A stretch of DNA of 5,602 bases from Desulfobulbaceae bacterium (GCA_029865195.1 JAOUHH010000190.1:1-5602), one strand, 5' to 3'. Shown: positions 1 to 5,508, numbered from the stretch's first letter. The notes: generated by a model from the letters alone, not told the origin. A program made the numbers and translations.

Positions 1-210
1 CTCTTCGCGCTGCTTGCATGCACCAGCATTGTTGCTTGCGACAAGAAAGAGGAACCGGCCGCTGAGGCCACCCCCGTAGCTCAGGAAGCAGTTGCTGAGC
101 CCGTAGCAGCTCCTGCTGTTGAGGAAGCAGCTCCTGCAGCCGAGGCCGCAGCTCCCGCAGCTGAAGCCGCAGCTCCCGCAGCTGAGGGTGCAGCCCCCGC
201 TCACCAGTAA
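1..210 (+). CDS. Small Ala/Pro/Glu-rich lipoprotein, 5' end missing
   Basis: The last 69 codons of a gene whose start lies before the window; the stop is TAA at 208-210. The visible N-terminus is the end of a hydrophobic signal segment (LFALLACTSIVAC) followed by a charged DKKEEP stretch. Cys13 sits in an acceptable lipobox (IVAC), with a less likely second candidate at Cys7 (LLAC), so the mature protein is probably a lipid-anchored envelope protein. The residue after Cys13 is Asp, which in E. coli retains lipoproteins in the inner membrane; whether that rule applies here is unknown. The rest is low-complexity Ala, Pro and Glu with a seven-residue repeat and no recognisable domain, so it looks like a disordered tether or spacer. 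It is followed by two hairpins and faces a convergent gene. Function is not recognised; the lipoprotein call is fairly secure, any role is not. Confidence 0.8.
   Translation, partial: LFALLACTSIVACDKKEEPAAEATPVAQEAVAEPVAAPAVEEAAPAAEAAAPAAEAAAPAAEGAAPAHQ
112..195 (+). repeat. Four in-frame 21-base tandem repeats in the lipoprotein gene
   Basis: Four consecutive 21-base units encode PAVEEAA, PAAEAAA, PAAEAAA and PAAEGAA, a seven-residue Ala/Pro/Glu repeat. The middle two encode the same peptide and differ by only a few bases; the outer two have diverged. Because the unit is a multiple of three, gain or loss of units would lengthen or shorten the tail without breaking the frame. Confidence 0.75.
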
Positions 211-217
211 GACCTGG

Positions 218-233
218 GAACCGGTAACGGTTT
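218..233 (+). other. Short 3'-UTR hairpin with a GUAA (GNRA) tetraloop
   Basis: Eight bases after the lipoprotein stop, AACCG (219-223) pairs with CGGTT (228-232), and a G-U pair (218/233) extends the stem to six. The loop is GTAA, which in RNA is a stable GNRA tetraloop. It sits directly before the terminator and may protect the mRNA end; that role is inference. Confidence 0.4.
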
Positions 234-234
234 A

Positions 235-276
235 AAAATAAGGTGTCCGGCTTACCAAAGCCGGACACCTTATTTT
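235..276 (+). terminator. Strong hairpin terminator, probably bidirectional
   Basis: A perfect 14-bp stem (240-253 with 258-271) encloses a four-base ACCA loop. Flanking A (235-238) and T (273-276) tracts extend the pairing to 19 bp. The T tract ends the + strand lipoprotein transcript. The A tract reads as a T tract on the other strand, so the same hairpin can stop the convergent zinc-ribbon gene that ends at 335. No other hairpin-plus-T structure was seen between the two genes. Confidence 0.9.
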
Positions 277-334
277 GTTTCAACGCTTGCCGCCGACCCC
301 ATGTTTTAGGCCGGCCTCCAATTACACGCTTACC

Positions 335-634
335 TCACGCAGGCTCTCCCGCCGAGATTACTTCAAGCCAAGCCTGATGCGCCTTGAAATACATACTCGG
401 ATTATTGGCGTCCTGATATGCAATGACGTTTTCCGCAGCCTCGCACCTCCGCTTCCAATAATCCAGTTGCGCAGCCACCAAACCAGACACCGCCCCTTCC
501 GCACCCGCCGCCTGCGCCCCGGAAGCCTCACACGTATAGCCGCAATCCAGACACCTGAGCCCCTTGCCACCGGTATCCAGGTCCTCCAGCAACAATCCCG
601 CCTTACACCCCGGGCAATAATCAAATTCCTTCAT
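335..634 (-). CDS. Small zinc-ribbon protein of unknown function
   Basis: A complete 99-residue protein. The frame stays open up to 808, but the ATG at 634 is chosen because AGGAG lies five bases before it and because the longer reading would run through the acs terminator. The N-terminus carries CPGC (residues 7-10) and CLDC (28-31), the paired CxxC knuckles of a zinc ribbon, with an extra Cys at 35. A linker rich in Ala and Gly (about 36-56) leads to a charged, probably helical C-terminal part (about 57-95) with aromatic residues (YW, MYF, AWL). There is no signal peptide or membrane segment, so it is probably cytoplasmic. Zinc binding is inferred from the cysteines; a nucleic-acid or protein-binding role would be a guess. 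It appears to be transcribed alone, convergent with the lipoprotein gene and downstream of acs on the same strand, separated from acs by a terminator. Confidence 0.7.
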   Translation of the reverse strand: MKEFDYCPGCKAGLLLEDLDTGGKGLRCLDCGYTCEASGAQAAGAEGAVSGLVAAQLDYWKRRCEAAENVIAYQDANNPSMYFKAHQAWLEVISAGEPA

Positions 635-639
635 GTTTT

Positions 640-644
640 CTCCT
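640..644 (-). promoter_or_regulatory. Ribosome binding site that fixes the zinc-ribbon start
   Basis: AGGAG on the - strand, five bases before the ATG at 634. It is the main reason for preferring the 99-residue product over longer in-frame readings starting as far up as 808. Confidence 0.7.
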
Positions 645-697
645 GTGTGCTGACCACTGTCCATTGCCGCGACAAAAAAATCGCCTTTTGGTGTAGA

Positions 698-726
698 AAG
701 AGAATGTGAAAGTTGCCCGATGTCAA
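698..726 (-). promoter_or_regulatory. Possible promoter of the zinc-ribbon gene (-35 only is convincing)
   Basis: The - strand has a perfect TTGACA at 726-721, downstream of the acs terminator and about 90 bases before the ATG at 634. The -10 region is poor: TCTCTT at 17-base spacing (703-698) matches TATAAT at only two positions, and CATTCT at 14-base spacing matches three. If real, it is weak, activator-dependent or read by another sigma factor. Confidence 0.25.
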
Positions 727-762
727 GGAAAACCACCCGACATTTTCCCAGACGCCGCCGGC

Positions 763-801
763 AAAAAAAAGGGGAGCGGGCCTTGCGGCTCACCCCCCTT
801 T
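763..801 (-). terminator. Terminator of acs
   Basis: Read on the - strand just after the acs stop, the RNA has a G-rich arm (798-793 region plus GAGC at 791-788) that pairs with GCTC (777-774) and CCC (773-771) around a ten-base loop. One bulged base (792) interrupts the stem. Eight T's follow (770-763). G-U pairs with the start of the T run can extend the stem. Position and T run fit a Rho-independent terminator that separates acs from the zinc-ribbon gene. Confidence 0.75.
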
Positions 802-826
802 CCTGCACGACGCGGTAATGACAGCC

Positions 827-2821
827 CTACTTCCTGATCGACTTACTCCCCTTGACCAGCGAATCCACCACCGACGGGTCGGCGAGGGTAGAGGTATCGC
901 CGAAATCGGCTTCCTCGGTCTGGCCGGCGGCGATCTTGCGCAGGATCCGCCGCATGATCTTGCCGCTGCGGGTTTTCGGCAGCCCGTCGGAGAACTGGTA
1001 GAACTCCGGGGTGGCGATGGGGCCGATCTCCTTGCGGACATGAGCGGTCAGCGCCTTCTGCAACTCGGGGGTAGCAGCCACCCCGGCCTTGAGGGTGACA
1101 AAGGCGTAGATGGTCTGCCCCTTGATCTCGTGAGGCGCGCCAACCACCGCCGCTTCCGCCACCTCGGCGTGCGCCACCAGGGCGGACTCTATCTCGGCGG
1201 TACCCAGACGATGCCCGGAAACGTTGATCACGTCGTCCAGTCGGCCCATGATCCAGAAATAGCCGTCCTCGTCCCGCCGCGCCCCGTCCTCCGGATCGTA
1301 GATGTTCTCGAAACGGGTGAAGTAGGCCTTCTTGTAGCGGGCCGGATCGCCGAACACCCCGCGCAGCATGCCGGGCCAGGGCTTCTTCATCACCAGATGG
1401 CCGCCCTCATTGGGCGCGGCCTCGGAACCATCCTCGCGGAGGATGGCCGCATCAATGCCCGGCAGCGGCCGGGTGGCTGAGCCGGGTTTGAGCGGGGTGG
1501 CGTACGGCATGGCCGAGATCATGATCCCGCCAGTCTCGGTCTGCCACCAGGTGTCGACGATGGGCAGCTTGCTCTTGCCGATGAACTCGTGATACCACAT
1601 CCACGCCTCGGGGTTGATCGGCTCACCCACCGAACCCAAGATGCGCAGCGAGGAAAGGTCATGTTTCTGCGTCCACTGGGTGCCTTCCCGCATCAAGGCG
1701 CGGATAACGGTTGGGGCGGTGTAGAAGATATTGATCCTGAACTTCTCGACGATCTTCCAGAACCGGTCCGGGGCGGGGTAGGAGGGCACGCCCTCGAACA
1801 TCACCGAGGTGGCGCCCATGGCCAGCGGCCCGTAGAGGATGTAGCTGTGGCCGGTGATCCAGCCGATATCGGCGGTGCACCAGTAAACGTCGTTATCCTT
1901 GATGTCGAAGACGCACTGCATGGTGTGCGCGGCATAGGTGAGATAGCCGCCGGTGGTGTGGACCACCCCCTTGGGCTTGCCGGTGGAGCCGGAGGTGTAG
2001 AGGATGAAGAGCAGATCCTCGGCATCCATGCTCTCGGGTGCGCAGTTGGCAGTGATGGTGTCACCAGCCATGGCCTCATGCCACCAGACGTCGCGCTTGG
2101 CGTCCATCGCCACCTCGTTGCCGCCGCGCTTGACCACCACGCAATGCTTAACGGAGGGGCACTCGGCCAGAGCCGCGTCGGCGTTGGGCTTGAGCGGGAT
2201 GGTCTTGCCGGCCCGGAGGACGGCGTCGGCGGTGACCGCCACCTTGGCCTCGCAATCCTGGACCCGGCTCTTGAAGCTCTGGGCGGAAAAGCCGGCAAAC
2301 ACCACGCTGTGCACCGCGCCGATCCTGGTACAGGCCAACAGGGTGATGGCAAGCTCCGGGATCATGGGCAGATAGACGGCGACCCGGTCGCCCTTCTTGA
2401 CCCCCATCCCTTTCAGGACGTTGGCGAAACGGCAGACCTCGGTGTGGAGCATCTGATAGGTGTAGACCTTGACGTCGTCCTCGGGCTCGCCCTGCCAGAT
2501 CAGGGCCGCCTTGTTGCGGCGACCGTCGGTGAGGTGGCGGTCGAGACAGTTGGTCGAGACGTTCAATCTGCCGCCGTCAAACCACTTGATCGAGGGGGTT
2601 TTCATGTCGGCCTGCAAGACCTTGTCCCACTTCTTGTCCCAGGTTAAAAGCTCGCCGGCGCGCTCGCCCCAGTAGCCTTCCGGATCGTCCATGGAGCGCT
2701 TGTAGATCGCCTCGTATTCCGCCATGCTCTTGACGTATGCCTGCTCCTTGCCCTCGGCGGGCGGGGCAAAGAGTCGTTGTTCGTTCATCAGACTTTCTAT
2801 CTTCTGTTCTTCAGCACTCAT
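827..2821 (-). CDS. acs: Acetyl-CoA synthetase (AMP-forming)
   Basis: A complete 664-residue enzyme that makes acetyl-CoA from acetate, ATP and CoA through an acetyl-adenylate, in the cytoplasm. It belongs to the ANL superfamily. The N-terminal Acs domain leads to the phosphate-binding motif YTSGSTGKPKG (275-285), then WWQTETGG (425-432). The C-terminal domain begins around GRLDDVINVSGHR (526-538) and carries PKTRSGK, with catalytic Lys621. Using Lys621 as the counterpart of Salmonella Acs Lys609 (an offset of 12), the acetate-pocket residues Trp414, Thr311 and Val386 are kept as Trp426, Thr323 and Val398, while Val310 is Ile322; this supports acetate as substrate. Length is slightly above the usual 650. 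Lys621 is the site that Pat-type acetyltransferases modify in other bacteria, so similar control is possible. GGAGG lies four bases before the ATG. The gene has its own terminator and is divergent from mltA. Confidence 0.97.
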   Translation of the reverse strand: MSAEEQKIESLMNEQRLFAPPAEGKEQAYVKSMAEYEAIYKRSMDDPEGYWGERAGELLTWDKKWDKVLQADMKTPSIKWFDGGRLNVSTNCLDRHLTDGRRNKAALIWQGEPEDDVKVYTYQMLHTEVCRFANVLKGMGVKKGDRVAVYLPMIPELAITLLACTRIGAVHSVVFAGFSAQSFKSRVQDCEAKVAVTADAVLRAGKTIPLKPNADAALAECPSVKHCVVVKRGGNEVAMDAKRDVWWHEAMAGDTITANCAPESMDAEDLLFILYTSGSTGKPKGVVHTTGGYLTYAAHTMQCVFDIKDNDVYWCTADIGWITGHSYILYGPLAMGATSVMFEGVPSYPAPDRFWKIVEKFRINIFYTAPTVIRALMREGTQWTQKHDLSSLRILGSVGEPINPEAWMWYHEFIGKSKLPIVDTWWQTETGGIMISAMPYATPLKPGSATRPLPGIDAAILREDGSEAAPNEGGHLVMKKPWPGMLRGVFGDPARYKKAYFTRFENIYDPEDGARRDEDGYFWIMGRLDDVINVSGHRLGTAEIESALVAHAEVAEAAVVGAPHEIKGQTIYAFVTLKAGVAATPELQKALTAHVRKEIGPIATPEFYQFSDGLPKTRSGKIMRRILRKIAAGQTEEADFGDTSTLADPSVVDSLVKGSKSIRK

Positions 2822-2915
2822 ACTTCCTCCATGTCGGCTATATTTCGAAATTACCCGTCAAGGTAAGTTTCGCTTGGGAAACAGCCCCGTGCACCGCAAC
2901 CGTGTATCTAACTGT

Positions 2916-2943
2916 GGTATCAATTTGCAAATGACCTGGTCAA
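2916..2943 (-). promoter_or_regulatory. Candidate acs promoter
   Basis: On the - strand, TTGACC (2943-2938, five of six to the -35 consensus) is followed after 16 bases by GATACC (2921-2916, three of six to TATAAT). Transcription would start near 2909, giving an untranslated leader of about 90 bases. A second, weaker pair lies just downstream (TTGCAA with GATACA), so the exact start is uncertain. Confidence 0.35.
2923..2942. promoter_or_regulatory. Two adjoining palindromes in the acs promoter
   Basis: ATTTGCAAAT (2923-2932) is a perfect 10-base palindrome. It shares its last base with TGACC-T-GGTCA (2932-2942), an 11-base palindrome with one central base. They occupy the spacer and most of the -35 of the candidate acs promoter, and the second also overlaps the -35 of a + strand promoter. 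Such a position suits an operator, but no regulator can be named from the sequence. Confidence 0.4.
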
Positions 2944-2965
2944 GGCAAAAGTACAAGAATTTAAT
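2937..2965 (+). promoter_or_regulatory. Candidate + strand promoter facing mltA
   Basis: TGGTCA (2937-2942, four of six to TTGACA), a 17-base spacer, then TTTAAT (2960-2965, five of six to TATAAT). The expected start is near 2972. No open frame begins soon after it. The next structure on this strand is a hairpin with a T run ending at 3067, so the transcript would be about 95 bases unless readthrough occurs. Confidence 0.4.
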
Positions 2966-2977
2966 AATGATTATTAA
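2961..2977. promoter_or_regulatory. Fur-box-like 8-1-8 palindrome
   Basis: TTAATAAT-G-ATTATTAA is a perfect 17-base palindrome. Its inner 15 bases (2962-2976) match the 7-1-7 Fur core TGATAATnATTATCA at 13 of the 14 specified positions plus the free centre minus one symmetrical pair, that is, with only two mismatches (G to A and the mirrored C to T). It covers most of the -10 and the expected start of the + strand promoter, where a bound repressor would block RNA polymerase. Because the site is AT-rich, a chance palindrome or another regulator remains possible. Confidence 0.45.
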
Positions 2978-3067
2978 GCATTATCTGTAATAGCTGCCCG
3001 CGTCATCACGATGCGCCGCGATCCAAACCCGCTAACGGCATGAACCAGCGGCGCGTGATCTTTTTTT
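2972..3067 (+). ncRNA. Candidate small RNA between acs and mltA
   Basis: The unit is inferred from a promoter-like pair (2937-2965), an operator-like palindrome over its -10, and a hairpin followed by seven T's at the 3' end. The predicted RNA is about 95 bases: an AU-rich 5' part that can fold weakly around 2978-2995, an unpaired stretch near 2996-3004, then the terminator hairpin. No ribosome binding site with a plausible frame was seen in it. It resembles the layout of Fur-repressed small RNAs such as RyhB, but shares no obvious sequence with RyhB. The alternative is an untranslated leader of mltA with an attenuator. Confidence 0.35.
3005..3067 (+). terminator. Bulged GC-rich hairpin with T7, not preceded by a gene
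   Basis: ATCAC (3005-3009) pairs with GTGAT (3055-3059). A three-base bulge (3010-3012) follows, then GCGCCGC (3013-3019) pairs with GCGGCGC (3048-3054). The 28-base loop holds a small CCG/CGG stem. One C and seven T's (3061-3067) follow at once. The shape fits a Rho-independent terminator reading towards mltA, although the long loop and bulge are unusual. The nearest + strand gene upstream ends at 210, so it must end either a short RNA or a leader. Confidence 0.6.
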
Positions 3068-3075
3068 ACTGGAAA

Positions 3076-3102
3076 TTGATCGCAAATCAGCTAGCATATA
3101 GG
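3076..3102 (+). promoter_or_regulatory. Weak candidate promoter of the mltA operon
   Basis: TTGATC (3076-3081, four of six) and TATAGG (3097-3102, four of six) are separated by 15 bases, which is shorter than ideal. The expected start near 3109 leaves a leader of about 35 bases before the ATG at 3145. It lies after the hairpin terminator, so the operon would not depend on readthrough. Confidence 0.3.
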
Positions 3103-3144
3103 CAACACAACCAATCAATCCCTTGCCACATACTCGGACTTCCC

Positions 3145-4293
3145 ATGACCCCACGGCTACCGCTCCTCGGTGCAATCTTATCCCTCTGCCTTCTGCTGAC
3201 ACCGGCCCTCGCGCGCGGCAGCGGCCCGGCAACGCTGAACGATGACCTTCCCGCCGATTCCCTGCTGGTCACCATCAACCGCAGCCTCGACTATCTGCGT
3301 CGCCAGCCGCCGGAAAGATCCATCCGCCTCTGCAACAATATCTACAGCAACGACTGGCTGGTGGAATCTCTGGAGGAATTCTCCGATCTCCTGGCCCGCC
3401 ACGGCAACACCTCCCCCGCCTTTGCCGATGCGGTACGTCAGCGATTCACCATCTGCAACGGCGATGCGGACAACCTGATGGTCACCGGCTACTACGAGCC
3501 GGAGGTGGCTGGCAGCCTGACCGCCAACGAAACCTACCGTTATCCGCTCTACCGGACCCCGCCGGACCTGATTACCCGCGACGGCAACATCGGCCGCCTC
3601 GACAACGGCATGCTTGTCCCGTACTGGAGCCGGCAGGAACTGGAGAAACAAAACAAACTGCGGGGCCTGGAACTGGTCTACCTCACCGACCCCATGGACA
3701 ACTTTACCCTGCAAGTGCAAGGGTCCGGACGGATCCGCCTGCCGGACAACACCATCCGGCGGGTGCATTTCGCGGCAAAGAACGGCAGGCCCTATCGCAG
3801 CATCGGCCGGCTGCTGGTTGATGAGGGACGACTACGACTCTCCGAGGTGAACATGCCCGCCATCCGCGCCTATATCGCCGCCCATCCGCAGGACGCCGCC
3901 CGCATCCTTCAGCACAACGAGTCGTTTATCTTTTTCAACTGGGCCGAATACAATGGCGACGGGCCCGCCGGCAGCCTCGGCCAACCCCTCACCGCCGGCC
4001 GTTCGGTGGCCCTGGACCAGCAATGCTATCCATCGGGCGCCCTGGGCTATCTGCTCACACAAAAGCCGCAGGTGGACGACTCCGGACAGATTACCGGCTG
4101 GCAGCCCCTGGGCCGCTTCGTCCTCAACCAGGACAGCGGCTCGGCGATCAAGGGCCCCAACCGCCTCGATCTCTTCTGGGGCGGCGACCGTACGGCGGAA
4201 ATCGCCGCCGGCAACATGAAACAGGCCGGCAAGCTCTACTTTCTGATCAAAAAACAGCGTCGCGCTGACAACCAACAACGAGGGCAGTTATGA
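3145..4293 (+). CDS. mltA: Membrane-bound lytic transglycosylase A family protein (MltA, 3D domain)
   Basis: A 382-residue exported enzyme expected to cut the MurNAc-GlcNAc bond of peptidoglycan with formation of 1,6-anhydroMurNAc. An in-frame ATG at 3040 is rejected because it sits in the loop of a terminator; the ATG at 3145 begins a clean signal peptide (MTPRLPLLGA..LLLTPALA, likely cut after residue 24). The only Cys in that segment is not in a lipobox, so unlike E. coli MltA this looks soluble in the periplasm or loosely bound. The MltA barrel is marked by TGYYEP (114-119), LVYLTDPMDNFTLQVQGSG (177-195) and RPYRSIGRLL (215-224). The C-terminal 3D domain has QDSGSAIKG, RLDLFWGGD, with Asp330, Asp342 and Asp348 as the visible candidates for its conserved acids. 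The ribosome binding site is weak. The stop overlaps the ATPase start (ATGA, 4290-4293), so the two are probably translationally coupled. Confidence 0.9.
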   Translation: MTPRLPLLGAILSLCLLLTPALARGSGPATLNDDLPADSLLVTINRSLDYLRRQPPERSIRLCNNIYSNDWLVESLEEFSDLLARHGNTSPAFADAVRQRFTICNGDADNLMVTGYYEPEVAGSLTANETYRYPLYRTPPDLITRDGNIGRLDNGMLVPYWSRQELEKQNKLRGLELVYLTDPMDNFTLQVQGSGRIRLPDNTIRRVHFAAKNGRPYRSIGRLLVDEGRLRLSEVNMPAIRAYIAAHPQDAARILQHNESFIFFNWAEYNGDGPAGSLGQPLTAGRSVALDQQCYPSGALGYLLTQKPQVDDSGQITGWQPLGRFVLNQDSGSAIKGPNRLDLFWGGDRTAEIAAGNMKQAGKLYFLIKKQRRADNQQRGQL

Positions 4294-5465
4294 AACAACC
4301 GGAAATCGATTACTGGATCACCAGCATGCTGGAAACCTACGGCAATGTTTCCGACCTCAACGTCACGGTGGGCAAGCCCCTCCAGGTTGAATCCTCAGGC
4401 AAGCTGGTGCCGGTGCAGGTTAAACCGGAGGTCAAGCAACTGACCCCCTTCCAGGCCGAAGTCTTCGCCCTCAACGTCATCGGCAGCGACCCCCGTCTGC
4501 TCGACGACCTGGTCACCCACGGCTCCTGCGACCTCTCCTACTGGCTCGGACAGAAGGCCCGCTTCCGGGTCAACGTCTTCTCTCAGAAGACCAACCTCTC
4601 CACCGTTCTCCGGAAGCTGGAAACGACCATCCCCACCCTCCAGGATCTCAAGATGCCGGACGTCTTCCAGAAGATGGCGGAGGAAAAGAACGGCCTGATC
4701 CTGGTCACCGGCGCCACCGGTTCCGGTAAGTCGACCACCCTGGCCGCCCTGCTGGACAAGATCAACAAGGAAAAATCGGTCCACACCGTCACCCTGGAAG
4801 ACCCCATCGAGTATGTCCACCCGCACCGCATGGCGACCTTCAACCAACGGGAGTTGGGCAACGACTTCGACTCCTTCTCCTCCGGCCTCCGCGCCGCCCT
4901 CCGCCAGGCCCCCAAGGTCATCCTGGTGGGCGAGATGCGCGACCGGGAGACCATGGAAATCGGTCTTTCGGCCGCGGAAACCGGCCATCTGGTGATGAGT
5001 ACCCTGCATACCGTCGACGCCGGACAGACCATCAACCGTATCCTCGGCATGTTCGAGCAGGAGGAGCAGGATCAGGTCAGAAACCGGCTGGTGGACACCA
5101 TCCGCTGGATCGTCTGTCAGCGCTTGCTGCCCAAGATTGGCGGCGGCCGGGTGGCGGCCCTGGAGATCATGGGCATGAACCTGCGGGTCAAGGAACTGAT
5201 CGCCAACGGCGAGACCGAAGACAAGACCTACTACGGCGTCATCGAAGACGGCACCGCCCACGGGATGATGACCTTTGACCAGCACATCCTGCAACTCTTC
5301 GAGCAGGGGTTGATCACCGAAGAGACCGCCCTCGGCTACTGTTCACGCAAGAGCGCGGTGGGCCGCGGACTCGACCGGATCAAGGCCGCCAGGGGCGAAT
5401 CCACCACCGGCATCACCGGCCTGGCCATGGATCACAAGGAAGAAGAGAAAAAACGCTACCGTTAA
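4290..5465 (+). CDS. Type IV pilus retraction-type ATPase, PilT/PilU family
   Basis: A complete 391-residue cytoplasmic motor ATPase, expected to form a hexamer at the base of a type IV pilus and drive fibre disassembly. Visible parts: N-terminal domain starting near SDLNVTVG (21-28; PilT usually has SDLH), Walker A GATGSGKST (141-149), Asp box TLEDPIEYVH (168-177), Walker B VILVGEMRD (210-218, Glu215) and His box AAETGHLVMSTLHT (228-241, His233 and His240). NQREL (185-189) and PKIGGGRVAALEIM (281-294) resemble PilT, while RKLETTIPTL (108-117) and LRQAP (204-208) resemble PilU. The PilT AIRNL signature is replaced by RVKELI (299-304). It is longer than PilT (about 345-360) because of a charged C-terminal tail (about 366-391), nearer to PilU in length. 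It starts within the mltA stop; GAGGG lies a few bases before the ATG. The family is certain, retraction is likely, and PilT versus PilU is open. Confidence 0.92.
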   Translation: MKQPEIDYWITSMLETYGNVSDLNVTVGKPLQVESSGKLVPVQVKPEVKQLTPFQAEVFALNVIGSDPRLLDDLVTHGSCDLSYWLGQKARFRVNVFSQKTNLSTVLRKLETTIPTLQDLKMPDVFQKMAEEKNGLILVTGATGSGKSTTLAALLDKINKEKSVHTVTLEDPIEYVHPHRMATFNQRELGNDFDSFSSGLRAALRQAPKVILVGEMRDRETMEIGLSAAETGHLVMSTLHTVDAGQTINRILGMFEQEEQDQVRNRLVDTIRWIVCQRLLPKIGGGRVAALEIMGMNLRVKELIANGETEDKTYYGVIEDGTAHGMMTFDQHILQLFEQGLITEETALGYCSRKSAVGRGLDRIKAARGESTTGITGLAMDHKEEEKKRYR

Positions 5466-5508
5466 TCGCCTGCCAAGGCATGGCACCTTGCAACCGGAGG
5501 AATAATCG

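Noticed and set aside
667..684. GCGA/TCGC repeat around an A7 run upstream of the zinc-ribbon gene
   Set aside because: Four pairs around an eight-base loop are expected by chance, and no gene ends before it.
635..808. N-terminal extension of the zinc-ribbon protein up to 808
   Set aside because: The extension would be encoded through the acs terminator and has no ribosome binding site; the ATG at 634 has a good one.
1589..2647. A 352-codon open frame on the + strand, opposite acs
   Set aside because: It lies wholly antisense to the intact acs, is rich in Gly, Val, His and Asp as mirrored GC-rich codons usually are, and shows no recognisable motif. The same holds for the shorter antisense frames at 713-1480, 3178-3768 and 4395-5294.
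2842..2851. ATTTCGAAAT palindrome just upstream of the acs ribosome binding site
   Set aside because: A single ten-base palindrome in AT-rich sequence, with no partner site or promoter overlap, is too weak to call an operator.
2915..2929. Sigma-54-like promoter on the + strand (GG and GC boxes)
   Set aside because: The spacing between GG and GC is nine bases rather than the required ten, and the surrounding bases match poorly.
2875..2945. Resemblance to part of a cobalamin riboswitch (GGGAA, CCCCG, CCGCAAC)
   Set aside because: No B12 box is present downstream, the order and pairing do not fit, and the neighbouring genes have no cobalamin link.
3005..3059. Inverted repeat considered as an integron attC site
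   Set aside because: No matching GTTRRRY/RYYYAAC pair flanks the repeat, there is no integrase or cassette, and the T run explains it better as a terminator.
3040..3144. Longer MltA reading starting at 3040
   Set aside because: This ATG is in the loop of the hairpin terminator, has no ribosome binding site, and would bury the signal peptide behind 35 unrelated residues.
5471..5489. Small inverted repeat (TGCCA/TGGCA) after the ATPase stop
   Set aside because: Only five pairs and no T run follow, so it is not supported as a terminator.
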